From: Nibrella saemangeumensis
GTDB taxonomy: Bacteria > Bacteroidota > Bacteroidia > Cytophagales > Spirosomataceae
Direction of reading: 5' to 3'
Assembly (NCBI RefSeq): GCF_039541915.1
Contig: NZ_BAABHD010000005.1
Span: 434,001-498,000, forward strand
DNA: 64,000 bases
Shown piece after piece: positions 42,954-51,641 of this stretch (positions are counted from its first letter, which is position 1; every line of letters begins with the position of its first letter). Under the pieces are notes generated by a model. That model was not told the DNA's origin. It ran no database searches and saw nothing but the letters and a program-made list of their open reading frames with translations. A program made the position numbers and the translations under genes.

Positions 42954-43363
42954 CCGTAATCTGACATACATTAACTGATTGAGAAATGCAGAGTGTATAC
43001 CGACGGCTTAACTGACCATTTACAATTCGTAGAATATCAGGACCAGATAAACTACAATGCAACTATTCATCTTCGCAGGTAATGGGCGAAGAGGCTAAAA
43101 AGCTGGATGATGCACTTAGAGCAGAATTTCCAGATGTGCCTTGGCAGCGAATAATTGCAATGCGTAATTATTTGGCCCACGACTATCGGGGAGTTGACCC
43201 GGAAAGAACATTTGATGTGGTCCAAAATCAACTAACTCCTTTAAAAGAAACGCTAATCAGAATGCTTGAACGGGTGTCATTTGATAGGATACAAATGGAA
43301 GAAGCCCTGAATTCCTATCACTACCGTCACCTGACTTATCTTAAAGACAAACTGAACGACTAA
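42943..43363 (+). pseudogene. hepT: HepT-type RNase toxin, disrupted by two frameshifts
   Basis: Reconstructed from three frames. Frame 1 starts at ATG 42943 (MYNSRNLTYI) and hits a stop at 42976. Frame 2 continues from 42975 (LIEKCRVYTDGLTDHLQFVE...) to about 43073. Frame 3 continues from 43076 (QVMGEEAKKLDDALRAEF...) to the stop at 43363. Each junction fits loss of a single base: an A in the run at 42973-42974, and one base at 43074-43075. The downstream open frame of 93 codons (ATG 43082) keeps the R-x4-H-x-Y motif (RNYLAHDY). A full-length toxin cannot be made unless the indels are sequencing errors. Confidence 0.85.
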
Positions 43364-43373
43364 CGCTACGATT

Positions 43374-44513
43374 ATGAGCCAGCGAGTTTATATTTTCGAC
43401 ACAACCCTGCGCGATGGCGAACAAGTGCCAGGCTGCCAGTTAACTACCGAAGAAAAGGTTGTAGTGGCCAGGGAACTGGAGCGCCTGGGGGTTGATATCA
43501 TTGAAGCCGGCTTTCCCGTGTCTAGTCCGGGCGACTTCCGGTCGGTGGTCGAAATTTCCAAAGCCGTAACCGAACCGACGGTCTGTGCACTATCCCGTGC
43601 CGTTAAGGCCGATATCGACGCAGCCGCTGACGCGCTGAAACTAGCTAAACGTGGTCGTATTCATACCGGTATCGGCTCCTCGGACATCCATATCCGGAAT
43701 AAATTCAACAGTACCCGCGAGAAGATTCTGGAACAGGCCGTTGATGCCGTCAGACACGCCCGCAACCTGGTGGATGACGTGGAGTTTTACGCCGAAGATG
43801 CCGGCCGCGCCGACCTGGAGTTCCTGGCCCGGTTGGTAGAGAGTGTGATTGCCGCCGGTGCCACAGTCGTGAATATTCCGGATACAACCGGCTACTGCCT
43901 GCCCCAACAGTATGGCGAAAGGATAAAATACATTTACGACCACGTGCCGAATGTCGACAAAGCCATTATCTCGATTCACTGCCATAATGACCTCGGGCTG
44001 GCTACCGCTAACTCGTTGGCTGGTATCATGAATGGTGCCCGGCAGGTGGAGGTGACTATCAATGGCATTGGCGAAAGAGCTGGTAATACATCGCTGGAAG
44101 AAATAGTCATGGCGATGAAAGTGCATAAAGACTTGGGGTTTGTAACGGGTGTGGATAGCACCCGTCTGTTCCCGGTCAGCCAGTTGGTGTCTCAGATGAT
44201 GCGGATGCCGGTGCAGGCGAACAAAGCTATTGTTGGCCGCAATGCGTTTGCGCACTCGTCGGGTATTCACCAGGACGGCTTCCTGAAGCATGCCGACACC
44301 TACGAAATCATGAACCCGCATGAGGTTGGCGTACCCAAATCATCCATTGTGCTGACGGCCCGCAGCGGCCGCCACGCTCTGAAACACCGGCTGGAACTGT
44401 TAGGCTACAAATACGACAAGCCAACGCTCGACGGTATTTACAGACGCTTTCTCGACCTGGCCGATGTGCGGAAAGAGGTAAATGATAAAGATCTGATGGA
44501 ATTGGTTCGATAA
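43374..44513 (+). CDS. leuA: 2-isopropylmalate synthase, short form
   Basis: 379 residues. Condenses acetyl-CoA with 2-oxoisovalerate, first step of leucine synthesis. DRE-TIM barrel motifs: FDTTLRDGEQVPG, SIHCHNDLGLATANSLAGI (metal His pair) and NGIGERAGNTSLEEIVMA. The protein ends soon after the HSSGIHQDG region and a short helical subdomain; the LeuA_dimer leucine-binding regulatory domain is missing. Homocitrate- and citramalate-synthase-like enzymes share the barrel, but the setting next to leuB supports LeuA. Starts 10 bp after the hepT remnant. Confidence 0.92.
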   Translation: MSQRVYIFDTTLRDGEQVPGCQLTTEEKVVVARELERLGVDIIEAGFPVSSPGDFRSVVEISKAVTEPTVCALSRAVKADIDAAADALKLAKRGRIHTGIGSSDIHIRNKFNSTREKILEQAVDAVRHARNLVDDVEFYAEDAGRADLEFLARLVESVIAAGATVVNIPDTTGYCLPQQYGERIKYIYDHVPNVDKAIISIHCHNDLGLATANSLAGIMNGARQVEVTINGIGERAGNTSLEEIVMAMKVHKDLGFVTGVDSTRLFPVSQLVSQMMRMPVQANKAIVGRNAFAHSSGIHQDGFLKHADTYEIMNPHEVGVPKSSIVLTARSGRHALKHRLELLGYKYDKPTLDGIYRRFLDLADVRKEVNDKDLMELVR

Positions 44514-44516
44514 GCG

Positions 44517-44541
44517 AAAAGTCGGTTAATAGCCGGCTTTT
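44517..44541 (+). terminator. Terminator after leuA
   Basis: A 9-bp stem (AAAAGTCGG / CCGGCTTTT, one G-U pair), followed by TTTTATTTT. It ends the ilv/leu run. Confidence 0.8.
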
Positions 44542-46101
44542 TTATTTTCGTACGGTAGCGCCCTGGTCTTCAACGGCGAGCTTCAGCGCCCGTTCTACCT
44601 CCAGGTCGCGCTGGCGAATTCGGTCCCAGACGCCGTAGGTGACCGGAATATCGGGCATGACTCCTCGCCCTCGGTCCGGCTGGCGTGTGGCTGTGGCAAT
44701 CCAGAAAATCGGGAAACGCACCCTAAGCCTCGTATTGGGTAGGGTTAGCGTCTGGATGATACCACCGTTGCAGCCGGCTTCTCCCCCGCCCGTCTCCTGC
44801 CCGATTAGCTTAACTGGCCGCTGTGCTTTAAGGCTGGCCGCAAAAATAGAGGCTGCCGAGAACGTACGGCCGCTGGTCAGCACGTATACGTTCCCTTTAA
44901 AGGTATATTCATTGACAGGCTCCATCCAGCCTACATTCGATTTTCCAAATAAGTACCGGTCATTACCCTTGCCCAGATAGCGAAAATTCTGCCGCAGGAG
45001 TCGCTTTTCTTTCCGGTCGAAATAGGCCCAGGCATTCGGCTTTCGTACCCGGCACTCGGCACGATCAACCTGCCGGAAGGTGGAGTCGACGAGGTAGGCC
45101 ATCAGGTCGGCACCGATTTCGGCGTTACCGCCCATGTTCTGGCGCAGGTCTATAATCAGGCTGCGGGTGCGGGCTTGCTTTAAGGTGCGAAAGACATCGC
45201 GGTGGAACGACTCGTGCTTCTCGTAGCTAAATCCGTTGATGATCAGAATAGCCACGGAGGAGTCGCTGGCCGGAAAATGCAACGAGCGCATCAATTGTAA
45301 CTTAACCTCATCATGGTCTAGTTTCTGCGGTCCACTCTTTCGTATTTTCCGCATTGCTTTCGTGAATCTATCAATTTTTTCGGTTGATACATTCGCGTTA
45401 AACGGTACCGGATTTAAGTCAGTACCATTTATTCTAGGCCGTCGCTGGATAGTTGTTATCCGCTCGCAGCCGGTGGTATCCCGCACGGTGAGTGTCCAGG
45501 GCGACCGGCCGTCGAAATGCTTCCAGTAGATTTCTTCCAGAAAATACAGTTCCAGAAAGTAGTCTTTGAACGTCTCGTTGTACCCGTCCGAAGGCCAGCG
45601 GTTTTTGGCAAAGGTAACCACCTCCGACACCGGATAATTGCCAAGCTTCACCACCTCGGTTCCCGGCACCAGCGTCGAATCGGTACTGCGGTTGCGGCCG
45701 ATGTACAGCCGGTTGTTGGCAAGAACCATTTCAAACGGCAGCCACTCCGGCTTAGGCTTGCTGCGCCAGCGACGATAGGAAAGGGACTCCTGTAGGTCGG
45801 TGTGGCCGCACCGGATTTGTACAATGAGCGGCCGGAGCAGATCGCCGAACGCCGTTTCAGTCATGGGGCGGTTCAGCTGGCGGTATACGTCGTCGAAATG
45901 CCGGTTCATCTCCTCGCGGGACGAGTACCGGTAAATGCTTGGATGCCGGTCTTCCAGGGTTTTTCGCAGCACACCAAAATCCTGCCGAAGTTGCTCGACC
46001 GTATACAACCGATACGGGTCATAGCCACTACCGCTTTGCTGTACGGTAAACCGAAAGGCCGTGCAGACAGCTAAGACCATCAGCAACGTAAATAACCGCA
46101 T
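44542..46101 (-). CDS. Exported S41-family peptidase
   Basis: 519 residues with an N-terminal signal peptide (about 1-20). The long N-terminal part (about 30-290) includes the S41-type helical and PDZ-like region. The catalytic core has the conserved strand RSLIIDLRQNMGGNAEIGADLM (about 326) and the nucleophile Ser in VLTSGRTFSAASIFAASLK (about 428), then LIGQETGGGEAGCNGG. No autoinhibitory or CtpA-like extras are seen. Likely periplasmic; substrate unknown. Confidence 0.9.
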   Translation of the reverse strand: MRLFTLLMVLAVCTAFRFTVQQSGSGYDPYRLYTVEQLRQDFGVLRKTLEDRHPSIYRYSSREEMNRHFDDVYRQLNRPMTETAFGDLLRPLIVQIRCGHTDLQESLSYRRWRSKPKPEWLPFEMVLANNRLYIGRNRSTDSTLVPGTEVVKLGNYPVSEVVTFAKNRWPSDGYNETFKDYFLELYFLEEIYWKHFDGRSPWTLTVRDTTGCERITTIQRRPRINGTDLNPVPFNANVSTEKIDRFTKAMRKIRKSGPQKLDHDEVKLQLMRSLHFPASDSSVAILIINGFSYEKHESFHRDVFRTLKQARTRSLIIDLRQNMGGNAEIGADLMAYLVDSTFRQVDRAECRVRKPNAWAYFDRKEKRLLRQNFRYLGKGNDRYLFGKSNVGWMEPVNEYTFKGNVYVLTSGRTFSAASIFAASLKAQRPVKLIGQETGGGEAGCNGGIIQTLTLPNTRLRVRFPIFWIATATRQPDRGRGVMPDIPVTYGVWDRIRQRDLEVERALKLAVEDQGATVRK

Positions 46102-46293
46102 GCGTTTCTGCTAAAAAACAACTATATTTCTATACCCTAAAGTACCTCTTTTTCAACGAGAAACAAAAGCAATAGACGAACCGTTGAGTAGGTAACGTAT
46201 TATCCTTTGTACAAACCATAAAATGAGGGTACCGGTTATGACCTGGATGAGAATCTGATTATATAACGCCGGAATACCTAAAACTAATGAATT

Positions 46294-46773
46294 ATGGCAC
46301 GACCGAATCCTGAATTAATTGACGCGCTGCGTCGGACGGCGCGCAAACTCAGCGAAGGGGCCCCTTACCAGTGGGGCCATATGGGCGGCTGCAACTGCGG
46401 TAACCTGGCCCAGGAGTTGACGAAGTTGACTAAAGACCAGATTCACGCCTATGCCATGCAGCGCTACGGCGATTGGAATGAGCAGGTACAGGACTACTGC
46501 CCCACCAGCCGGATGCCGATTGACCTGGTCATAAGCGAAATGGTGAACGCCGGTCTGTCGCTTGAGGACCTCAAAAATCTGGAGAAGTTATCAAATAAGC
46601 AGGTGCTGGCCCGCTTCCCGCTCGAAAAGCGGTTTCTGCGCCACAACCAGCGCAACGACGTGGTAACGTACCTCAGAGCTTGGGCCGATATGCTGGAAGA
46701 GCAACTGCTGGAGACGATTGAATTGCCGGACCTGTCGACAAATACTACCAAAAAGCATCCTCAATATGCTTGA
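46294..46773 (+). CDS. Conserved Bacteroidota protein of unknown function (GGCNCGN motif)
   Basis: 159 residues, mostly helical, soluble. Striking motif YQWGHMGGCNCGNLAQELTKL (two Cys at about residues 33 and 35) and a third Cys in VQDYCPTSRMPIDLVISEM (about residue 69). The cysteines plus nearby His could bind a metal or Fe-S cluster; this is inference. The C-terminal half is charged helix. It is preceded by about 190 bp without a gene, and its last 29 bases overlap the convergent yraN gene. Confidence 0.72.
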   Translation: MARPNPELIDALRRTARKLSEGAPYQWGHMGGCNCGNLAQELTKLTKDQIHAYAMQRYGDWNEQVQDYCPTSRMPIDLVISEMVNAGLSLEDLKNLEKLSNKQVLARFPLEKRFLRHNQRNDVVTYLRAWADMLEEQLLETIELPDLSTNTTKKHPQYA

Positions 46774-47098
46774 CCAGCACCTCATCGTCTTTTAACGTGA
46801 TGGCAATTACGTCAAAGCGTACATCGTAACGCCAATCTTTGGTGAAGATATAATGTTCAGCTACCCGCATGACCAACCGGGCTTTGGTTGAAGAGACAAA
46901 CTCTTCAGGATTACCAAAGCTCAGGTTCCGGCGGGTTTTTACTTCCGCAAAAACCATAAGCTTGCCTTTTCTGGCAATGAGGTCAATTTCTGCGTGCTGG
47001 TAGCGGAAGTTACGGTATACCACCTCATAGCCTTTCTGTTGCAGGTAGCGGGCGGCTTCCTCCTCGCCCTGCTTGCCGGTTTCGTTATGTTCTGCCAT
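46745..47098 (-). CDS. yraN: YraN family (UPF0102) putative nuclease
   Basis: 117 residues from the ATG at 47098 (MAEHNETGKQGEEEAARYL, the conserved family start; the open frame runs 20 codons further up). Restriction-endonuclease-like core: GEEEAARYL, HAEIDLIARKGKLMVFAEVKTRRNLSFG with the D-x(n)-E-x-K catalytic pattern. The biological role of the family is not established. The 3' end overlaps the convergent unknown gene by 29 bp. Confidence 0.9.
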   Translation of the reverse strand: MAEHNETGKQGEEEAARYLQQKGYEVVYRNFRYQHAEIDLIARKGKLMVFAEVKTRRNLSFGNPEEFVSSTKARLVMRVAEHYIFTKDWRYDVRFDVIAITLKDDEVLVKHIEDAFW

Positions 47099-47247
47099 GT
47101 AGTTTAGACGTTTGTAGGTAATTCCCGTTACCTGCACAGGCATCTTAATTCCCGCCATATGTCAAAACCCGAACGAATACCCTTATTCTTTGTGTTATCA
47201 GAGCAGTTGCTCCCGGTATGAGCGGCTAATGGTTTCGCCGTAGAGAA

Positions 47248-47988
47248 ATGAATGTTTGCTGTAATAAACAAGTTCAGGTTCAGGAGTTAGGCAGAATTGA
47301 TTACCAGACTGCCTGGAACTATCAGGAACAGTTGTTTGCCGAGATAGTGGCGAAGAAACTGGACAATCGGGGGGTAGCGGACAACCAGCAGCAACCAACT
47401 CCCAACTACCTGCTGTTCTGTGAGCACCCGCATGTGTACACGCTGGGCAAAAGCGGTAAGGAAAGTCACCTGCTGGCCAATGACAATTTTCTGCGGGCCA
47501 TCGGCGCTACCTATTATAAAATTAATCGAGGTGGTGATATTACCTACCACGGGCCGGGGCAGCTGGTGGGCTACCCAATTCTGGATCTGGATAACTTTTT
47601 CACGGATATTCACCGGTATATGCGTCTACTGGAAGAGGCCATTATCCGGACTTTAGCCGATTATGGTCTTGACGCCGGACGCATTCCGGGCCTGACGGGT
47701 GTCTGGCTGGATTACGACCAGCAGCAAAATCCGCGCAAAATCTGCGCGATGGGTGTAAAAGCCAGTCGCTGGGTAACTATGCACGGCTTTGCGTTAAACG
47801 TAAATACCGACCTGAGCTATTTTGATCATATTGTGCCCTGCGGCATCAGCGATAAAGCCGTTACCTCACTGGCGCAGGAACTCGGCCGTGAAATAGCGTT
47901 ACAGGAGGTAGCGGGCCGGGTCCGCCGGCACCTGGCTGATTTGTTTGAGATGAGTTTGGTAGAGGCCATAAAAGCCGAAGCCGTTTAA
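47248..47988 (+). CDS. lipB: Lipoyl(octanoyl) transferase
   Basis: 246 residues. Transfers octanoate from ACP to the lipoyl domains of 2-oxoacid dehydrogenases and GcvH. Motifs: CEHPHVYTLGKSG, YKINRGGDITYHGPGQLVGYPILDL, the catalytic Lys in AMGVKASRWVTMHGFALNV and the acyl-acceptor Cys in VPCGISDKAVTSL. lipA is not in the window. Confidence 0.96.
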   Translation: MNVCCNKQVQVQELGRIDYQTAWNYQEQLFAEIVAKKLDNRGVADNQQQPTPNYLLFCEHPHVYTLGKSGKESHLLANDNFLRAIGATYYKINRGGDITYHGPGQLVGYPILDLDNFFTDIHRYMRLLEEAIIRTLADYGLDAGRIPGLTGVWLDYDQQQNPRKICAMGVKASRWVTMHGFALNVNTDLSYFDHIVPCGISDKAVTSLAQELGREIALQEVAGRVRRHLADLFEMSLVEAIKAEAV

Positions 47989-48064
47989 GCGTTTACTGTT
48001 GACTAAACTTAACTGAGGGACGTTGAATTAGAACAATAGTATACCTCAGCATACATGCTATTGA

Positions 48065-48469
48065 ATGAAGAAAGACATCAATTTTTTGCCGGTTGAGGGC
48101 GTACAGGTAGTCGTAGCCCGGCAATTGAACGATATCAACGAATATGATTGGCGGGTGTTCCTGATTAATCAGAACAACGTTAAAATTACCAATGTCTTTG
48201 TCACATCCAAAGGCTATGGTTATCAGGAAGACCAGCAGCAAAAGACCTCTACCCTGCGGCATTATTTTACGGAGTTGCAACCCGGCGAGCATCAAATTAT
48301 AGAGACAATTATGCCCGATGTGTTCCACCTGAATAATGAATATTGGGTGAGTTACTTTATAGGTAACCAGATCTTCGACAAAAAATTTATATTCGTCCCG
48401 GACAGCATCACCGAGCAAAACCTGGTACGGGTCGCAGCGTTAGGATTGGAGGGGATTTTGCACGAGTAA
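48065..48469 (+). CDS. Conserved hypothetical protein
   Basis: 134 residues, no signal peptide. Predicted mixed alpha/beta with a beta-sandwich pattern: VQVVVARQLNDINEYDWRVFLINQNNVKITNVFVTSKGYG... HYFTELQPGEHQIIETI... WVSYFIGNQIFDKKFIFVPDSI. It looks like a compact cytosolic domain conserved in Bacteroidota, but I cannot name a family. It lies between lipB and the exonuclease gene (24 bp gap to the latter), so it may be in one transcript with it. Confidence 0.65.
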   Translation: MKKDINFLPVEGVQVVVARQLNDINEYDWRVFLINQNNVKITNVFVTSKGYGYQEDQQQKTSTLRHYFTELQPGEHQIIETIMPDVFHLNNEYWVSYFIGNQIFDKKFIFVPDSITEQNLVRVAALGLEGILHE

Positions 48470-48493
48470 CCGTGTCACTCTATCCTAAACCCT

Positions 48494-49231
48494 ATGCAAG
48501 CTTCCGCCAGTGTTAAGAAAAAGTTTAAAAATCTGCTGTTCATTGATGTAAAGACTGTAGCCGCCGAAGCGTCCTTCGATCAGGTTCACCCGCGTCTGCA
48601 GCAGCAGTGGGAGCAGAAGATCCGGTATTACCGCGACGATGAAGGGATGAGTCCGGCCGAATGGTACGACCGCCGGGCCTCATACTATGCCGAATTTGGC
48701 CGGATTGTCTGCGTCGGCATCGGTGGACTATACTGGAACGACGAAGAGCAGCTTCACCTTAAAGTAAAAATCCTCGACCATGATAATGAACTTTCGCTGC
48801 TGCGAGAGTTTATCCATATTATCAATCGGTACTCACCGAACGATTTGGTGCTGTGCGCCCACAACGGCAAAGAGTTTGACTACCCGTTCCTGTGCCGCCG
48901 GATGATGGTTCACGGCTTTAAGCTGCCGCAGACCCTGCAACTGTCGGGGCGCAAACCGTGGGAAGTGCCGCACCAGGACACCCTCGAAAACTGGCGCTTT
49001 GGTGAGCGGAGCCATTTTGTGCCGCTCGACCTGCTGGCGGCCATTCTGGACGTACCGGCCAAACCGCTCGACCTGACCGAAGAGCAAGTCAATTTAGTGT
49101 ACTACGGTGAAAACGACATGAATCGTATCCGCCAGTACACGCAGGACTCCATTGTTATGCTGACGCAGGTTTACCTGCGCATGACCGGAGCGCCTTTATT
49201 AGAAGAAAACCACATCATTTACACAGATTGA
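48494..49231 (+). CDS. PolB-type 3'-5' exonuclease-like protein with altered ExoI motif
   Basis: 245 residues, RNase H-like DEDD fold (DNA_pol_B_exo2 type). Exo II is intact (CAHNGKEFDYPFLCRRM, about 120-136) and a plausible Exo III is YTQDSIVMLTQVYLRM (about 217-232). Exo I should read D-x-E, but here it is F-I-D18-V-K20-T-V-A: the Glu codon is AAG (48551-48553). One G-to-A change from GAG would account for it. Loss of a metal-ligand Glu would be expected to cripple catalysis. Confidence 0.82.
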   Translation: MQASASVKKKFKNLLFIDVKTVAAEASFDQVHPRLQQQWEQKIRYYRDDEGMSPAEWYDRRASYYAEFGRIVCVGIGGLYWNDEEQLHLKVKILDHDNELSLLREFIHIINRYSPNDLVLCAHNGKEFDYPFLCRRMMVHGFKLPQTLQLSGRKPWEVPHQDTLENWRFGERSHFVPLDLLAAILDVPAKPLDLTEEQVNLVYYGENDMNRIRQYTQDSIVMLTQVYLRMTGAPLLEENHIIYTD

Positions 49232-49258
49232 TGAAGCCTGAAAAGTCAGGCATATACC

Positions 49259-51637
49259 ATGAGAAACAATAGAAATAAACCAAGAGAAAAACATAGTCCG
49301 AAATCCCACCGCGAGAACTCCTCGTTGCAGTCCGCAAACAAGTTTCTGGACGAACTGAAGGCCGATGTAGCGGCATTTTTTGAGATTAACAACAAAGATT
49401 CATTCACGCAGGCCGACGTGCTGGAGCATTTCGACGTAGGCGACCGCAAGATGAAACTCATCATCCACGGCCTCATTGGCGAACTGGTGGAGGAGGGACG
49501 TCTCACCCGCCTTGAAAACGGCAGCTATCAGGCCAACGAAGAAGCTGGTACCATTGAAGGCGTCGTTGACCATGTCAATCAGAAGTTTGCCTTTGTGATA
49601 ACCCCTGATGGTGACCGGGAGACAGACATCTATGTACCGACCGAAGAATTGGCCGGCGCGATTGACGGTGACCGCGTGCGGGTGATGACCTTCAGCGACT
49701 CGGGCAACCGGGGCCGCCGTGTCGAAGGCCGCGTAACGGAGATTGTCGACCGGGGTCGCACCGAGGTAGTAGGTCGTATTCAGGTTTGGGCAACCTATGG
49801 CTTTGTGGTACCCGACAGCAAAAAGCTGTACGAAGATATTCACATTGCGAAGGAGAAACTGGGTGGGGCTAAAGATGGCGACAAGGTCATTGTACGGCTC
49901 ACCAAATTTCCGGATGAGCGGAAGAACCGCTTCGAGGGCGAGGTTATTACGGTATTAGGCCCTGCTGGTCAGAATAATACCGAGATGCACGCCATTCTGG
50001 CGGAGTTTGGCCTGCCCATCACCTTCCCCGAAGCAATTGAGAAGGAGGCCGAGGCCATTCCGACCAAAATCAGTAAGAAAGACCTGGCCAGGCGCCGGGA
50101 TTTCCGCGAGGTAACCACGTTTACCATTGACCCGGTTGATGCCAAGGACTTCGACGATGCGCTGTCGGTGCAGATGCTGGAGAACGGCAACTACGAAATT
50201 GGGGTACACATCGCCGACGTAACTCACTACGTACGGCCGGGTACTCTGCTGGAAGAGGAAGCCTACAAGCGGGCCACCTCCGTCTACCTGGTAGACCGTG
50301 TGGTGCCGATGCTGCCCGAGAAGCTATCGAACAACCTGTGTTCACTGCGTCCGCACGAAGATAAGCTAACCTTTTCGGCTGTGTTTGAGTTGACGCCGGA
50401 GGCTAAAATTGTTAAAGAATGGTTTGGCCGCACGATTATCCACTCCGACCGGCGGTTCGCCTATGAAGAAGCGCAGGAAATTATGGATATGGGTGTTGGC
50501 GACTATGTGGAAGAGTTACAGTTGCTGAACAGCCTGGCGCTTAAATTACGCGACGAGCGTTTCAGCAAGGGCGCCATCAACTTTGAAACGGTGGAGGTGC
50601 GGTTTAAGCTGGACGAAAACGGCGTGCCGCTGTCGGTACACCCGAAAATACGGCAGGACGCCCATAAGCTCATTGAAGAATTCATGCTGCTGGCCAATAA
50701 GCAGGTGGCTGAATTTGTCCACGGCCTTTCCAAAGGCACCGAACCAAATACCATGGTGTACCGGGTACACGAAGGTCCCGACGAAGCCAGGCTTCAGGTA
50801 TTTGCCGAGTTTGTCAAACGCTTTGGTTACAAGATTAAAGTTGATGAAGCGCACCTGTCGAGTTCCCTCAACAACATGATTGAGAACCTGGAGGGCAAAC
50901 CGGAGCAGAATATGCTGCAACAACTGGCGGTACGGACAATGGCGAAGGCGCGGTACAGCACCGAAGACATCGGCCATTTTGGTCTGGCGTTCAAGCGGTA
51001 TTCGCACTTTACGTCACCCATCCGGCGCTACCCGGACATGATGGCGCACCGGCTGCTGCAGCATTACCTCGATAAGGGCAAGTCGGCCGACCGGGAGGAA
51101 TACGAAGCCAAATCGAAGCACTCGTCGGAGCGTGAGCGGATGGCTACCGAAGCCGAGCGGGCGTCGATCAAGTACAAGCAGGTGGAGTTTATGAGCCGCA
51201 TGGACCCGACCCGCACGTTTGAAGGGATCATCTCCGGCGTCACCGACTTCGGCATTTTCGTGGAAATTACCGAGAATAGCTGCGAGGGCCTGGTGCGTAT
51301 GAACGACCTGACCGACGACTTCTACGAGTTCGACAAAGACAATTACCGCCTGGTAGGCCGTCGCACCAAGAAGTTCTATACCTTCGGCGATGCCATAACG
51401 GTAAAAGTCAAAGAAACCAATCTCGGCCGCCGGAGCATTGACTTCTGGCTGGTCGATGACCACGCCAAGCACCTGCTGCCCGGCTCAGAACGGGGCCGTA
51501 AAAGCCGTCGCGGCAGCGACAACAGCAACGGCCAGTCGAAGCGCTCGCGGGACAGCAGCGGCAGCGGCCGGCGCAAAGAAGGTACAGCCGCCAAAGGTGA
51601 GAACCGGCGCGGAGGCCGCAAGCAGCAGCGAGCCTGA
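49259..51637 (+). CDS. rnr: Ribonuclease R
   Basis: 792 residues. Processive 3'-5' exoribonuclease. Domains in order: N-terminal winged-helix/cold-shock region (about 1-240; includes GTIEGVVDHVNQKFAFVI), RNB catalytic domain (about 265-600) with the metal-binding aspartates in TIDPVDAKDFDDALSV, and HFTSPIRRYPDMMAHRLLQ; S1 domain (about 645-725; FEGIISGVTDFGIFVEITE); then a basic Arg/Lys/Gly/Ser tail (about 740-792) that may bind RNA. Standard length. Confidence 0.95.
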   Translation: MRNNRNKPREKHSPKSHRENSSLQSANKFLDELKADVAAFFEINNKDSFTQADVLEHFDVGDRKMKLIIHGLIGELVEEGRLTRLENGSYQANEEAGTIEGVVDHVNQKFAFVITPDGDRETDIYVPTEELAGAIDGDRVRVMTFSDSGNRGRRVEGRVTEIVDRGRTEVVGRIQVWATYGFVVPDSKKLYEDIHIAKEKLGGAKDGDKVIVRLTKFPDERKNRFEGEVITVLGPAGQNNTEMHAILAEFGLPITFPEAIEKEAEAIPTKISKKDLARRRDFREVTTFTIDPVDAKDFDDALSVQMLENGNYEIGVHIADVTHYVRPGTLLEEEAYKRATSVYLVDRVVPMLPEKLSNNLCSLRPHEDKLTFSAVFELTPEAKIVKEWFGRTIIHSDRRFAYEEAQEIMDMGVGDYVEELQLLNSLALKLRDERFSKGAINFETVEVRFKLDENGVPLSVHPKIRQDAHKLIEEFMLLANKQVAEFVHGLSKGTEPNTMVYRVHEGPDEARLQVFAEFVKRFGYKIKVDEAHLSSSLNNMIENLEGKPEQNMLQQLAVRTMAKARYSTEDIGHFGLAFKRYSHFTSPIRRYPDMMAHRLLQHYLDKGKSADREEYEAKSKHSSERERMATEAERASIKYKQVEFMSRMDPTRTFEGIISGVTDFGIFVEITENSCEGLVRMNDLTDDFYEFDKDNYRLVGRRTKKFYTFGDAITVKVKETNLGRRSIDFWLVDDHAKHLLPGSERGRKSRRGSDNSNGQSKRSRDSSGSGRRKEGTAAKGENRRGGRKQQRA

Positions 51638-51641
51638 AATC

